Source: Roseomonas sp. 18066 (GTDB lineage Bacteria > Pseudomonadota > Alphaproteobacteria > Acetobacterales > Acetobacteraceae). From it: a stretch of 46,782 nucleotides of DNA. The position numbers were made by a program, and so were the translations under genes. Below are positions 38,322-46,136 of this stretch, piece after piece. How positions within the stretch are numbered: the first letter of the stretch is position 1; each line of letters opens with the position of its first letter. The stretch is from positions 1-46,782 of the forward strand of contig NZ_CACSJM010000030.1 of the NCBI RefSeq assembly GCF_902706185.1, read 5' to 3'. Below the pieces are notes generated by a model. That model was not told the origin of the DNA, made no database searches, and saw only the letters and a program-made list of their open reading frames with translations.

Positions 38322-38351
38322 ATCCACGCTTCCTTCCCGAGGAGGATTGCC

Positions 38352-38969
38352 ATGTCCGCCACCACCGCCTTGCTCGCCATCCTGGGCGCCCTGCTGCTGG
38401 GCGCCATCAGCCCCGGCCCCAGCTTCGTCCTGGTCTGCCGCCTCGCCGTCGGCCGCGCCCGAGGCGCTGGCCTGGCCGCGGCGCTGGGCATGGGGGTGGG
38501 GGGCGCGGTCTTCGCCGGCCTCGCCCTGCTGGGCCTGGCCGCGCTGCTGACCCGGGTCGAGGCCCTGGCGCTGGGCCTGCGCCTGGGCGGCGGGCTGTAC
38601 CTGCTGTGGCTCGGCTGGCGCATCTTCCGCGGCGCCGCCATGCCGCTGGCGATGGAGGGGCCGGACGCGCCGCCGCGCCGCGGCAACGCCTTCTGGCTGG
38701 CGCTGGCGACCCAGCTGAGCAACCCGAAGACGGCGCTGGCCTATGCCGGCATCTTCGCCGCCCTGCTGCCGGCCGACCGTCCGGGCTGGTTCCTGCTGGC
38801 GCTGCCGCTGCTGGTGCTGGCGGTGGAGGCCGGCTGGTACGCGCTGGTGGCCCTGGCCTTCTCGGCGCCGGCGCCGCGGGCGGCCTATCTGCGCAGCAAA
38901 GCCTGGCTGGACCGCGCCGCCGGGCTGGTCATGGCCGGGCTCGGCATGCGGCTGCTGCTGCCGCGCTGA
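38352..38969 (+). CDS. LysE/RhtB-family exporter under ZTP riboswitch control
   Basis: 205 residues, mostly hydrophobic, with about six membrane segments. The LysE/RhtB hallmark GAISPGPSFVLVCRLAVGRARGAGLAAALGMGVGG is near the N-terminus and ATQLSNPKTALAYAGIFAALLP marks the second half. The family exports amino acids (Lys, Arg, Thr, homoserine lactone, Cys and others). The ATG at 38352 follows AGGAGG at ideal spacing. Longer starts would be inside the riboswitch and are rejected. Control by ZMP/ZTP ties it to purine or one-carbon metabolism: it might export an amino acid or a purine-pathway intermediate such as AICA-riboside (inference). Ends in a shared terminator. Confidence 0.9.
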   Translation: MSATTALLAILGALLLGAISPGPSFVLVCRLAVGRARGAGLAAALGMGVGGAVFAGLALLGLAALLTRVEALALGLRLGGGLYLLWLGWRIFRGAAMPLAMEGPDAPPRRGNAFWLALATQLSNPKTALAYAGIFAALLPADRPGWFLLALPLLVLAVEAGWYALVALAFSAPAPRAAYLRSKAWLDRAAGLVMAGLGMRLLLPR

Positions 38970-38978
38970 AACGAAGAA

Positions 38979-39000
38979 GGGGGAGGCCGAAGCCTCCCCC
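38979..39000. terminator. Shared terminator between LysE and aminotransferase genes
   Basis: GGGGGAGGC (38979-38987) and GCCTCCCCC (38992-39000) with the loop CGAA. On the minus strand the loop reads TTCG and is followed by a T-rich stretch (TTCTTCGTTT), so it fits the aminotransferase gene best and LysE less well. Confidence 0.65.
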
Positions 39001-39006
39001 CCAGTT

Positions 39007-40332
39007 TCAGGCGGCCGCCTTGATGGCGTCGGCCAGGGTGCCGAAGATCCGGTCGATATGGCTGCGCTCGGCGATCAGCGGCGGCGACAGCGCGATGATG
39101 TCGCCGGTGGTGCGGATCAGCACGCCCTTGTCGAAGCAGTCGCGGAACACGTCGACGGCGCGCGCCGCCGGCTTGCCCGGGCGCGACGACAGCTCGATGC
39201 CGCAGACCAGCCCGATCGAGCGGATGTCGATGACATTCGGCAGGCCGCGCAGCGAATGGGCGGCCTCCTCGAAATACGGCTCCATCGCCTTGGCGCGGCC
39301 CGGCAGGTCTTCCGAGACATGCAGGTCCAGCGTGGCGATCGCCGCCGCCGAGGCCAGCGGATGGCCGGAATAGGTGTAGCCGTGGAACAGCTCGATCCCG
39401 TCCGGCGCGCCGTTGACGATGGCGTCGTAGATGCCGTTGTTCACCGCGACGGCGCCCATCGGCACGGCGGCGTTGGTCAGCCCCTTGGCCATGGTCATGA
39501 TGTCGGGGGTGACGCCGAAGCGCTCCGATCCGAAATTGGTGCCGACGCGGCCGAAGCCGGTGATGACCTCGTCGAAGATCAGCAGGATGCCGTGCTTGTC
39601 GCAGAGCTCGCGCAGCCGCTGCAGGTAGCCGACCGGCGGCACCAGCACGCCGGTGGAGCCCGCCATCGGCTCGACCATCACGGCGGCGATGGTGTCGCCA
39701 TGCAGCGCGACCAGCCCTTCCAGCGCATCGGCCAGGTGGGCGCCGTGCTCGGGCAGGCCGCGGACGAAGCTGTTCTGCGCCGGCAGGTGGGTGTGCGGCA
39801 GGTGGTCGACATAGGGCAGCATCGCGCCGAACTGCTTGCGGTTGCCGCCGATGCCGCCCACCGACATGCCGCCGAAGCCGACGCCGTGATAGCCGCGCTC
39901 GCGCCCGACCAGGCGGACGCGCTGGGCCTGGCCGCGCGCCTTCTGGTAGGCCAGCGCGATCTTCAGCGCGGTGTCGGCGCTCTCGCTGCCGGAATTGGTG
40001 AAGAAGATGCGGTCCAGCCCCTCGGGCGTCATCGAGGCGACGCGCGCCGCCGCCTCGAAGGCCAGCGGATGGCCGAGCTGGAAGGTCGGCGCGAAGTCCA
40101 TCACCGCCGCCTGCTTCTGGATCGCCTCGGTGATCTGGCGGCGGCCATGGCCGGCGTTGCAGCACCACAGGCCGGCGGTGCCGTCGATCACTTCCTGCCC
40201 GTCCGCGGTCCAGTAGGACATGCCCTCGGCCCGCGCCAGCAGGCGGGGATGCCCCTTGTAGTAGCGGTTGTCGGTATAGGGCATCCAGAAGGCGTCCAGA
40301 TTGTTGGGACGCGGCACGGCGATCTGGTTCAT
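39007..40332 (-). CDS. Class III (omega) aminotransferase, aspartate aminotransferase-family/beta-alanine-pyruvate type
   Basis: 441 residues. The PLP Lys is Lys283 in TMAKGLTNAAVPMGAV, the pyridine-N Asp is Asp254 in IFDEVITGFGRVG, and FTNSGSESADTALKIA binds the phosphate. The N-terminus LDAFWMPYTDNRYYKGHPRLL and GTAGLWCCNAGHG match beta-alanine-pyruvate and related omega-amino acid transaminases, which move a terminal amino group to pyruvate. The exact donor is unknown. ATG at 40332 is supported by AGGA. Follows rdgB on the same strand after 146 nt. Confidence 0.92.
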   Translation of the reverse strand: MNQIAVPRPNNLDAFWMPYTDNRYYKGHPRLLARAEGMSYWTADGQEVIDGTAGLWCCNAGHGRRQITEAIQKQAAVMDFAPTFQLGHPLAFEAAARVASMTPEGLDRIFFTNSGSESADTALKIALAYQKARGQAQRVRLVGRERGYHGVGFGGMSVGGIGGNRKQFGAMLPYVDHLPHTHLPAQNSFVRGLPEHGAHLADALEGLVALHGDTIAAVMVEPMAGSTGVLVPPVGYLQRLRELCDKHGILLIFDEVITGFGRVGTNFGSERFGVTPDIMTMAKGLTNAAVPMGAVAVNNGIYDAIVNGAPDGIELFHGYTYSGHPLASAAAIATLDLHVSEDLPGRAKAMEPYFEEAAHSLRGLPNVIDIRSIGLVCGIELSSRPGKPAARAVDVFRDCFDKGVLIRTTGDIIALSPPLIAERSHIDRIFGTLADAIKAAA

Positions 40333-40478
40333 GGCGATCCTGCGCGGGCAAGGGCGTAAGCCGGCGAGGCTAGGCCCGATGCGCGCGGCTGGCGAGGGGC
40401 GATGCGCCGCCGCGGCCGCAGAAAACGCTGATTTTTCCGCTGTCCGGCGCAGTCGCTGCGCCGGCACGGCACGGCGCC

Positions 40479-41120
40479 TCAGCCCTTGCGGCGCCCGGCC
40501 AGGCAGCCTTCGGCCAGCAGGCGGAAGGCATCCGCCCGGTGGCTGATGGCGTGCTTCTCGGCCTTGCCCATCTCGGCGAAGCTCTGGCTGTGGCCGTTCG
40601 GCACGAACATCGGGTCGTAGCCGAAGCCGGCCTCGCCGCGTGGCGGCCAGATCCATTCGCCCATCGCCCGGCCCTCGAAGCCCTCCGTATGGCCGTCCGG
40701 CCAGGCCAGGACGAGCGCGCAGGTGAACCAGGCGCCGCGATCGGCATGCGGCCGCGCCAGATCCGCCACCTTGGCCATGGCGGCGGGATAGTCGCGGCTG
40801 CCATCCGGCTGCTCGGCCCAGTCGGCGGTGTAGACGCCGGGCGCCCCGTCGAGGGCTGCGACCGAGAAGCCGCTGTCATCGGCCAGCGCCACCAGGCCAG
40901 AGGCCTTCGCCGCGGCCAGGGCCTTGATCGTGGCATTGCCGATGAAGCTGGTCTCGGTCTCGTCCGGCACGGGAAGGTCCAGGTCCTTCGCGCTGACGAT
41001 CTCGATGCCGTATTCGGCCAGCAGGGCGGCGTTCTCGCGCACCTTGCCGGCATTGTGGCTGGCCATGACGATGCGCGTCTCGGTCAGCGGGCGGCGGGGG
41101 GCGCTCACGGGGACGCTCAC
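40479..41120 (-). CDS. rdgB: RdgB/HAM1 non-canonical purine NTP pyrophosphatase
   Basis: 213 residues. [19 protein letters not shown] is the nucleotide-binding start. [43 protein letters not shown] and [20 protein letters not shown], then [12 protein letters not shown], complete the active site with the catalytic Asp pair. It hydrolyses ITP, dITP and XTP. GTG at 41120 overlaps the rph stop as GTGA, the usual coupling. A second GTG at 41108 would shorten it by four residues. Confidence 0.94.
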   Translation of the reverse strand: MSVPVSAPRRPLTETRIVMASHNAGKVRENAALLAEYGIEIVSAKDLDLPVPDETETSFIGNATIKALAAAKASGLVALADDSGFSVAALDGAPGVYTADWAEQPDGSRDYPAAMAKVADLARPHADRGAWFTCALVLAWPDGHTEGFEGRAMGEWIWPPRGEAGFGYDPMFVPNGHSQSFAEMGKAEKHAISHRADAFRLLAEGCLAGRRKG

Positions 41121-41833
41121 CGGCCGATCGCCCGGCGCTGGGCGGCGAAGAGGCCCTCGCTGCCCTGGCGGGCCAGGGCCAGCATCGCCTGGAACTGGGC
41201 GTCGTCGAAGGGGGCGCCCTCGGCCGCGGCCTGCAGCTCGACGATGCCGCCCTTGCCGGTCAGCACGAAATTGGCGTCGGTCTGCGCCGCGCTGTCCTCG
41301 GCATAGTCGAGGTCCAGCACCGTCTCGCCCTTGTAGACGCCGCAGGAGACGGCGGCGACCTGGTCGCGCAGCGGGTTGCGCGACATCAGGTTCTTCAGCA
41401 CGCAATGCTCGAAGGCCTGGTGCAGCGCCACCCAGGCGCCGGTGATGGCGGCGCAGCGGGTGCCGCCATCGGCGGTCAGCACGTCGCAATCGATGGTGAT
41501 CAGCACCTCGCCCATGGCCTTGCGGTCGATCACGGCGCGCAGCGCGCGGCCGATCAGGCGCTGGATTTCCTGGGTGCGGCCGGACTGCTTGCCGCGGGCG
41601 GCCTCGCGCTCGCCGCGGCTGTGGGTGGCGCGCGGCAGCATGCCGTATTCGGCGTTGACCCAGCCCTCGCCCTTGCCGCGCAGGAAGCCGGGGACGCGGC
41701 CCTCGACGCTGGCGGTGCAGAGCACCTCGGTGACGCCCATGCGGATCAGGCAGGAGCCCTCGGCGTGGCGGGCGGCGCCAGGCTGGAGCGTGACGCTGCG
41801 AAGCGCATCGGCAGCGCGGCCGGAAGGACGCAT
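41117..41833 (-). CDS. rph: Ribonuclease PH
   Basis: 238 residues. [66 protein letters not shown] and [21 protein letters not shown] are typical of RNase PH. It trims tRNA 3' ends phosphorolytically. Here it is an operon with rdgB. A TTGACA-like -35 lies about 60-65 nt upstream (41893-41898 on the minus strand) with a weak -10. Confidence 0.96.
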   Translation of the reverse strand: MRPSGRAADALRSVTLQPGAARHAEGSCLIRMGVTEVLCTASVEGRVPGFLRGKGEGWVNAEYGMLPRATHSRGEREAARGKQSGRTQEIQRLIGRALRAVIDRKAMGEVLITIDCDVLTADGGTRCAAITGAWVALHQAFEHCVLKNLMSRNPLRDQVAAVSCGVYKGETVLDLDYAEDSAAQTDANFVLTGKGGIVELQAAAEGAPFDDAQFQAMLALARQGSEGLFAAQRRAIGR

Positions 41834-41892
41834 GGCGGGGGGACTTTCCTGGGGTTCTTGCTGTGGGGCTGATGCGCTGGGGGGAGGGTGGC

Positions 41893-41898
41893 TGTCAA
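41893..41898 (-). promoter_or_regulatory. Candidate -35 of rph promoter
   Basis: On the minus strand a perfect TTGACA, preceded by GT, lies about 60 nt before the rph ATG. The 17-18 nt downstream hexamer is a poor -10. Confidence 0.3.
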
Positions 41899-41936
41899 AC
41901 CGAAGACAGGGATTTCAAAGGAAGTTATTGAAAAGG

Positions 41937-41958
41937 TTGGGGGAATGAATTCCCCCAA
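41937..41958 (+). repeat. Palindromic intergenic repeat, copy 6
   Basis: Arms TTGGGGGAAT and ATTCCCCCAA around GA, followed by CCCCCATCTTTTTTCTG. Unlike other copies, no + strand gene ends in front of it. Confidence 0.85.
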
Positions 41959-41998
41959 GCCCCCATCTTTTTTCTGATATTCGGCCATGACCAGGCCA

Positions 41999-42016
41999 AC
42001 GTTTCACGGGAAACGT
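41999..42016. other. parS: parS-like centromere site
   Basis: ACGTTTCACGGGAAACGT. The inner 14 nt GTTTCACGGGAAAC differ by one base from the ParB-binding consensus GTTTCACGTGAAAC. It lies in a 297-nt gene-free gap between rph and the amidotransferase gene, about 27 kb from the candidate oriC. Chromosomal parS sites cluster near origins. Candidate only: no parA/parB in the window. Confidence 0.6.
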
Positions 42017-42084
42017 CGCCAGGGGGTCACGGTGGGACGCCGGCAGTGTGGCCTGCGGCAGCACAGACAGAAAAAAGATGGGGT

Positions 42085-42106
42085 CCAGGGGAATTCATTC
42101 CCCTGG
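42085..42106 (-). repeat. Palindromic intergenic repeat, copy 7 (reverse orientation)
   Basis: Minus-strand arms CCAGGGGAAT and ATTCCCCTGG around GA, with A-run and CCCCATCTTTTTTCTG tail, directly after the amidotransferase gene and in line with it. Forms an inverted pair with copy 6. Confidence 0.85.
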
Positions 42107-42130
42107 CCTTTTCCTTTTTAAATTAAATAC

Positions 42131-42784
42131 TTAAACCTCAACCAATCGCAGCATTTCAGAGAACAGCGCCTCCCGCTGCGCCGCCAGCGAGGCGTCGCGT
42201 TCCCGCGTCACCGCCAGGATCGCCTCGGGGTCATCCAGGCGCCCGGCCGGCGTGAAGCCGATCCAATCGGCGACGCAGCCGGCATTGGCCTCCGGGTGGA
42301 ACTGCACCCCCAGCGCGCGGCGGTGGCGGAAGGCCTGGATGGTGTCTTCCGACCGCGCCAGCACCTCGGTCCCCTCGGGCACCGCCACATGGTCGCCGTG
42401 CCAGCGCACCCAGGGCCCGCGCCAGACCGGGCCGGTGACCTCGGCGGTCTCCATCCAGCCCTCGTGGAAGCGGCCGATGGCGGAGACGCTGCCGCCGATG
42501 GCGCTGGCGATCATCTGCGCGCCGAAGCAGATGCCGATCACCGCGCGCCCATCCGCGATCCAGCGGGACAGCAGGTCGCGTTGCGCGGCGATCCAGGCAT
42601 CGGCGTCATAGGCCGCCTGGGGCGAGCCCAGCGTCACCAGCAGGTCGGCCTCGGGCAGCGGCGCGCCCGCCACGAGGCCAGGACCGGAGGCCGTGTCCAG
42701 CGTGGCGCCGCGATCCGCCTGCAGCCAGGCGCCGAAATGCCCGATCGGGGCGAGGGGGGAATTCTCGAGAACGAGCACGCGCAT
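42131..42784 (-). CDS. Class I glutamine amidotransferase-like protein
   Basis: 217 residues. The triad is Cys86 (IGICFGAQMIA), His163 and Glu165 (GVQFHPEA). The start RVLVLENSPLAPIGHFGAWL resembles stand-alone GMP-synthase-like amidotransferases rather than a subunit of GuaA, CarA or PabA. Substrates of such stand-alone enzymes include gamma-glutamyl amines, but this is not known here. The ATG at 42784 lies next to the divergent bestrophin gene (67 nt). Confidence 0.88.
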   Translation of the reverse strand: MRVLVLENSPLAPIGHFGAWLQADRGATLDTASGPGLVAGAPLPEADLLVTLGSPQAAYDADAWIAAQRDLLSRWIADGRAVIGICFGAQMIASAIGGSVSAIGRFHEGWMETAEVTGPVWRGPWVRWHGDHVAVPEGTEVLARSEDTIQAFRHRRALGVQFHPEANAGCVADWIGFTPAGRLDDPEAILAVTRERDASLAAQREALFSEMLRLVEV

Positions 42785-42850
42785 CGCACAGCTTCCATGC
42801 AGAAGCGGGGAGTTTCCCATCCCCCGCGCCCGGTGGAAACTGCCCCGATC

Positions 42851-43765
42851 ATGATCGTGCGCAAGCGTCCCGGGCCGCTCGGCCTGATCTTCACCCTGCG
42901 CGGCTCCATCCTGCCGCGGATCTTCGGCCGGCTGGTGGTGGTGACGCTGCTGGCGACCCTGCTGACGGCGGCCGACCTGGGCTGGCCGCAGATCTTTCCG
43001 CAGATCACCGCGCTGCCCTTCACCTTCATGGGCCTGGCGCTGTCCATCTTCTTGGGCTTCCGCACCAACACCTGCTACGCGCGCTGGTGGGAGGCGCGCG
43101 GCCTCTGGGGCCGGCTGGAAATGGCGGCGCGCAGCCTGGCGCGGGACATGGACGCGCTGTTCCCGGACGACACAGCGCTGCGGCAACGGGTGGTGCGCCG
43201 GCTAGTCGGCTTCACCCTCGGCCTGGCGGCGCAGCTGCGCCAGGGCCAGGCGGCGACGGCGCTGGCCCCCTGGCTGCCGGAGGCCGAGGCCGCCGCGGCG
43301 CCCGCCCTGCGCAACCCGCTGCAGGCGACCTTGCGCGCCATCGCCCGGGAGCTCGCCGAGGCGCGGCGCCAGGGCCGCATCGGCGAGCCGCTCTATGCCC
43401 AGCTGGAGACCCAGCTGGGCGTGCTGACCGAGGCGCAGACCGGCTGCGAGCGCATCCGCAACACCCCCACCCCCTTCGCCTATTGGCTGCTGCTGAACCG
43501 CACCGCCTGGCTGTTCTGCCTGCTGCTGCCCTTCGGCTATGTCGGCGCGCTGGGGCTGGCGACGCCGGCGGTGGTGGCGATCCTGGCCTATACCTTCTTC
43601 GGGCTGGACGAGCTCAGCGACGAGCTGGAGGAACCCTTCGGCACCGCGGTCAACGACCTGCCGATCGACGCGCTCGCCCGGCTGGTGCAGATCGACCTGC
43701 TGGAATCGCTGGGCGAGACCGACCTGCCGCAGCCCCTGAAGCCGGTGCGCGACCTGCTGCTGTAG
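42851..43765 (+). CDS. Bestrophin-like anion channel (UPF0187)
   Basis: 304 residues. The start MIVRKRPGPLGLIFTLRGSILPRIFGRL and the core LPFTFMGLALSIFLGFRTNTCYARWWEAR are characteristic of bacterial bestrophins, which form pentameric channels. Membrane segments lie near 25-60 and 215-260. GLDELSDELEEPFGTAVNDLPID resembles the gating/Ca-clasp region of the family. The start at 42851 fits the family start; an upstream ATG (42797) would add 18 unrelated residues. Its stop abuts the convergent GNAT gene. Confidence 0.92.
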   Translation: MIVRKRPGPLGLIFTLRGSILPRIFGRLVVVTLLATLLTAADLGWPQIFPQITALPFTFMGLALSIFLGFRTNTCYARWWEARGLWGRLEMAARSLARDMDALFPDDTALRQRVVRRLVGFTLGLAAQLRQGQAATALAPWLPEAEAAAAPALRNPLQATLRAIARELAEARRQGRIGEPLYAQLETQLGVLTEAQTGCERIRNTPTPFAYWLLLNRTAWLFCLLLPFGYVGALGLATPAVVAILAYTFFGLDELSDELEEPFGTAVNDLPIDALARLVQIDLLESLGETDLPQPLKPVRDLLL

Positions 43766-44233
43766 CTATCGCAGCGTCTTCTTCATGTGGATGACGATGC
43801 CCAGCGGCGGCAGCACCTCCTCGGCGTATTTCTCGTAGCCATAGCGGGCATAGAGGGCGAGGTTCGAATCGAAGCGGCTGTTGGTGTAGAGCCGCATCTC
43901 GGAGAGGCCCGCCGCCCGCGCCAGACCCTCGGCATGGGCCAGCAGGGCGCGGCCCAGGCCTTTCCCCTGGTGCTCGGGGGCGACGGCGACATTGACGATC
44001 AGCAGGTGGTCGGGCTCGGCATGGGTCTCGATCAGCGCCTGCAGCACGCCGCCGGGCTCGACCAGGTCGATGCGGTGCTCGCGCAGGGCCAGCTCGTAAT
44101 CGGCGGTCATCGGGCGCGGCTCGCGGCCGATGACGTCCACCCATTTGGCATAGGCGGCGCGGGTGAAGCCGCGCACCAGGGCGGCATCCTCGGGCGTCGC
44201 CCGCCGCAGGCCGGCGATGCTGTTCTCAACCAT
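43766..44233 (-). CDS. GNAT-family N-acetyltransferase
   Basis: 155 residues. The acetyl-CoA loop is VAVAPEHQGKGLGRALLAHAEGLA (QGKGLG at 89-94), and MRLYTNSRFDSNLALYARYGYEK is motif B. The acceptor is unknown. The gene lies about 30 nt downstream of an intrinsic terminator and mini-ORF, suggesting attenuation or separate expression. Confidence 0.9.
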   Translation of the reverse strand: MVENSIAGLRRATPEDAALVRGFTRAAYAKWVDVIGREPRPMTADYELALREHRIDLVEPGGVLQALIETHAEPDHLLIVNVAVAPEHQGKGLGRALLAHAEGLARAAGLSEMRLYTNSRFDSNLALYARYGYEKYAEEVLPPLGIVIHMKKTLR

Positions 44234-44262
44234 GTCCAGGGTCGTCCTTGGCGAAGGGCATG

Positions 44263-44285
44263 AAAAAACCCCCGGAGCGCGGGGG
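44263..44285 (-). terminator. Rho-independent terminator
   Basis: On the minus strand CCCCCG and CGGGGG pair around CGCTC and are followed by TTTTTT. Confidence 0.8.
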
Positions 44286-44427
44286 CTGCGGAGGTCTCTG
44301 TGTCCGATGGTCGGCGGGCCGCGAGCCTTTCAGCCTCGTCGGTCCGCGCATGCCATGGCAGACAGGCCCGCCGCGGGGATGCCGCGGCGGCGTCGGTCGG
44401 CGGTGCGGAAGATCCGATGGGCCATGG
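44263..44427 (-). ncRNA. Candidate small transcript/attenuator ahead of the GNAT gene
   Basis: About 165 nt bounded by a promoter (44434-44462, minus strand) and an intrinsic terminator (44263-44285). Inside, GCGGGCC and GGCCCGC can pair. A 31-codon mini-ORF (44330-44425) starts within two bases of the predicted transcription start and codes for an Arg-rich peptide (RIFRTADRRRRG). Either a small RNA, a leaderless micropeptide gene or a leader-peptide attenuator. Confidence 0.35.
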
Positions 44428-44433
44428 CGCGGA

Positions 44434-44462
44434 GCCTAGGACGTGGTCAACGCGCCGGTCAA
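44434..44462 (-). promoter_or_regulatory. Candidate promoter, minus strand
   Basis: TTGACC (44462-44457), a 17-nt spacer and CTAGGC (44439-44434). A start near 44427 is predicted, two bases before the mini-ORF ATG. Confidence 0.5.
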
Positions 44463-44469
44463 CGCGGCA

Positions 44470-44694
44470 TCAGTCGCTGCTGCCGCCACCATCGCCGCCA
44501 CCCCCGTCGCTGTTGCCGGAATCGCTGCCGCCGCCGTCGAGCCAGCCGTCGCCCTGGACATCGCCGCCACCGCCATCCCCGGTGTTGCTGCCCTGGCGCG
44601 GCCGGCGCCGCCGCTCGCGGAGGCTGCCGACCAGCGCCATGGCGGTCAGCCCGCCCAGCGCGAGCACCGGCAGCATCAGGACGACATTGGCCAA
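44470..44694 (-). CDS. Small membrane protein with Gly/Asp/Ser-rich tail (74 aa)
   Basis: 74 residues. One membrane segment (MANVVLMLPVLALGGLTAMALVGSL), a basic stop-transfer (RERRRRPRQG) and a long flexible tail of Gly, Asp and Ser ending GGGGDGGGSSD. Such tails occur in several small alphaproteobacterial proteins of unknown function. Follows the 30-aa membrane protein gene by 70 nt on the same strand. Confidence 0.6.
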   Translation of the reverse strand: MANVVLMLPVLALGGLTAMALVGSLRERRRRPRQGSNTGDGGGGDVQGDGWLDGGGSDSGNSDGGGGDGGGSSD

Positions 44695-44764
44695 GGGTGG
44701 CTTTCCCCGGTTGTTGCGCCCCTGTCATAGCCGGGCCGGGACCGGCCATTGGATCACGACGCGG

Positions 44765-44857
44765 TCAGCGTTCCAGCGCGAAGAGGAAGATGCGCACCAC
44801 GGCGCTGGCCACCAGCAGGACGAGGACGATGCGGGACAGGGTGCTGATCGGCGGCAT
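44765..44857 (-). CDS. Predicted 30-aa membrane micropeptide
   Basis: 30 residues starting MPPISTLSRIVLVLLVASAVV and ending FLFALER: one membrane helix flanked by Arg residues, a typical micropeptide. AAGGG precedes the ATG, but spacing is tight. Lies just upstream of the divergent methyltransferase gene. Confidence 0.5.
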   Translation of the reverse strand: MPPISTLSRIVLVLLVASAVVRIFLFALER

Positions 44858-44897
44858 GCCCTTGCAGATGGGATGCGGCTTCCCTATCCGGAAGGCC

Positions 44898-46136
44898 ATG
44901 GACGCCACCGATGCCCGCCTTGCCGCCCAGTACGAGGCCTATCCCTATCCCGAGCGCGACCCGCGCGACGAGGCGAAGCGCCTGATCATCGGCAGCCCCA
45001 GCCACCTGCGGGAGGTCGACCACTGGATCTTCGGCGCCCGCCGCCCCGCCAGCCAGCCGCTGCGCGTGCTGATGGCAGGCGGCGGCAGCGGCGACGGCAC
45101 CATGATGCTGGCGCAGCAGCTGGCCAGCGCCGGGCGCCCGGGCGAGGTGACCTGGCTGGACCGCTCGACCGCCGCCCGCGCGGTGGCGGAAGCGCGCGCA
45201 AAGCAGCGCGGCCTGACCAATATCCGCTTCGTCAGCGGTTCCCTGCTGGACCTGCCGGCGCTGGATCTGGGAAAATTCGACTACATCGACTGCTGCGGCG
45301 TGCTGCACCACCTGCCGGACCCGGCGGCGGGGCTGGCGGCGCTGGCCGGCAGCCTGGCCCCGGGCGGCGGCATCGGGCTGATGGTCTATGCCCCGCATGG
45401 CCGCACCGGCGTCTATATGCTGCAGGATGCGCTGCGCCTGCTGGCCCCCGACAGCGAGGCGCCCCCGGCCCGCGTCGACATCGCCAAGCGGCTGTGGAAG
45501 CAGCTGCCGGAGACCGCCTGGCTGCGCCGCAACCCCTGGATCACCGACCACCTGGAGGGCGGCGATGCCGGGCTCTACGACCTGCTGCTCAACCCGCGCG
45601 ACGTGTCCTTCAGTGTCCCCCAGCTGGCGGCGCTGATCGACGGCGCCGGCCTGCGCCTGCGCTGCTTCGTCGAGCCGCTGCGCTACGAGCCCGAGCGCTA
45701 CCTGCCCGACCCGAAGCTGCGCGCCCGCATCGCCACGCTGGGCGCCACCGAACGCGCGGCACTGGCCGAGTCGCTGGCCGGCAACATGGGCATCCACATC
45801 GCCTACGTCACCCGCGACGAGGCGCTGACCCCCGACTGGGACAACCCCGCGGCCGTGCCGATCCTGCGCGAGCTCGACGGCCCGACCCTGGCCAAGGGCA
45901 TCCCGGCCGATGGCGTGCTGCGCGTGACCTTCGACGGCATCCGGCTCGGCGTGCCGCTGCCGCGCCTGGCCTCGGCGATCCTGGCCCGCATCGACGGCCG
46001 CCGCAGCATCGCGGAAATCGGCGCCGAGCTGGCCCAGAACGGCGTGACCGAAGCCGCTTTCGCCCGCGATTTCGCGGCGCTGCGCCAGGCGCTGGAGCCG
46101 CTGAACCGCCTGCTGCTGGCCGCCCCCGCCGCATGA
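44898..46136 (+). CDS. Class I SAM-dependent methyltransferase
   Basis: 412 residues. Starting AAQYEAYPYPERDPRDEAKRL, it has motif I VLMAGGGSGDGTMMLAQQ (about 58-75), the acidic residue VTWLDRS, FDYIDCCGVLHHLPDP (motif II/III), and a C-terminal part of about 200 residues outside the catalytic fold (including FDGIRLGVPLPRLASAILARIDGRRSIAEIGAEL, a PqqD-like or winged-helix module). The C-terminal module resembles substrate-recruiting domains. Acceptor unknown. Overlaps the YdcF gene by ATGA. Confidence 0.88.
   Translation: MDATDARLAAQYEAYPYPERDPRDEAKRLIIGSPSHLREVDHWIFGARRPASQPLRVLMAGGGSGDGTMMLAQQLASAGRPGEVTWLDRSTAARAVAEARAKQRGLTNIRFVSGSLLDLPALDLGKFDYIDCCGVLHHLPDPAAGLAALAGSLAPGGGIGLMVYAPHGRTGVYMLQDALRLLAPDSEAPPARVDIAKRLWKQLPETAWLRRNPWITDHLEGGDAGLYDLLLNPRDVSFSVPQLAALIDGAGLRLRCFVEPLRYEPERYLPDPKLRARIATLGATERAALAESLAGNMGIHIAYVTRDEALTPDWDNPAAVPILRELDGPTLAKGIPADGVLRVTFDGIRLGVPLPRLASAILARIDGRRSIAEIGAELAQNGVTEAAFARDFAALRQALEPLNRLLLAAPAA

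Noticed and set aside
40444..40464. Hairpin CCGGCGCAG/CTGCGCCGG after rdgB as terminator
   Set aside because: Perfect stem but followed by A residues rather than T on the transcript strand.
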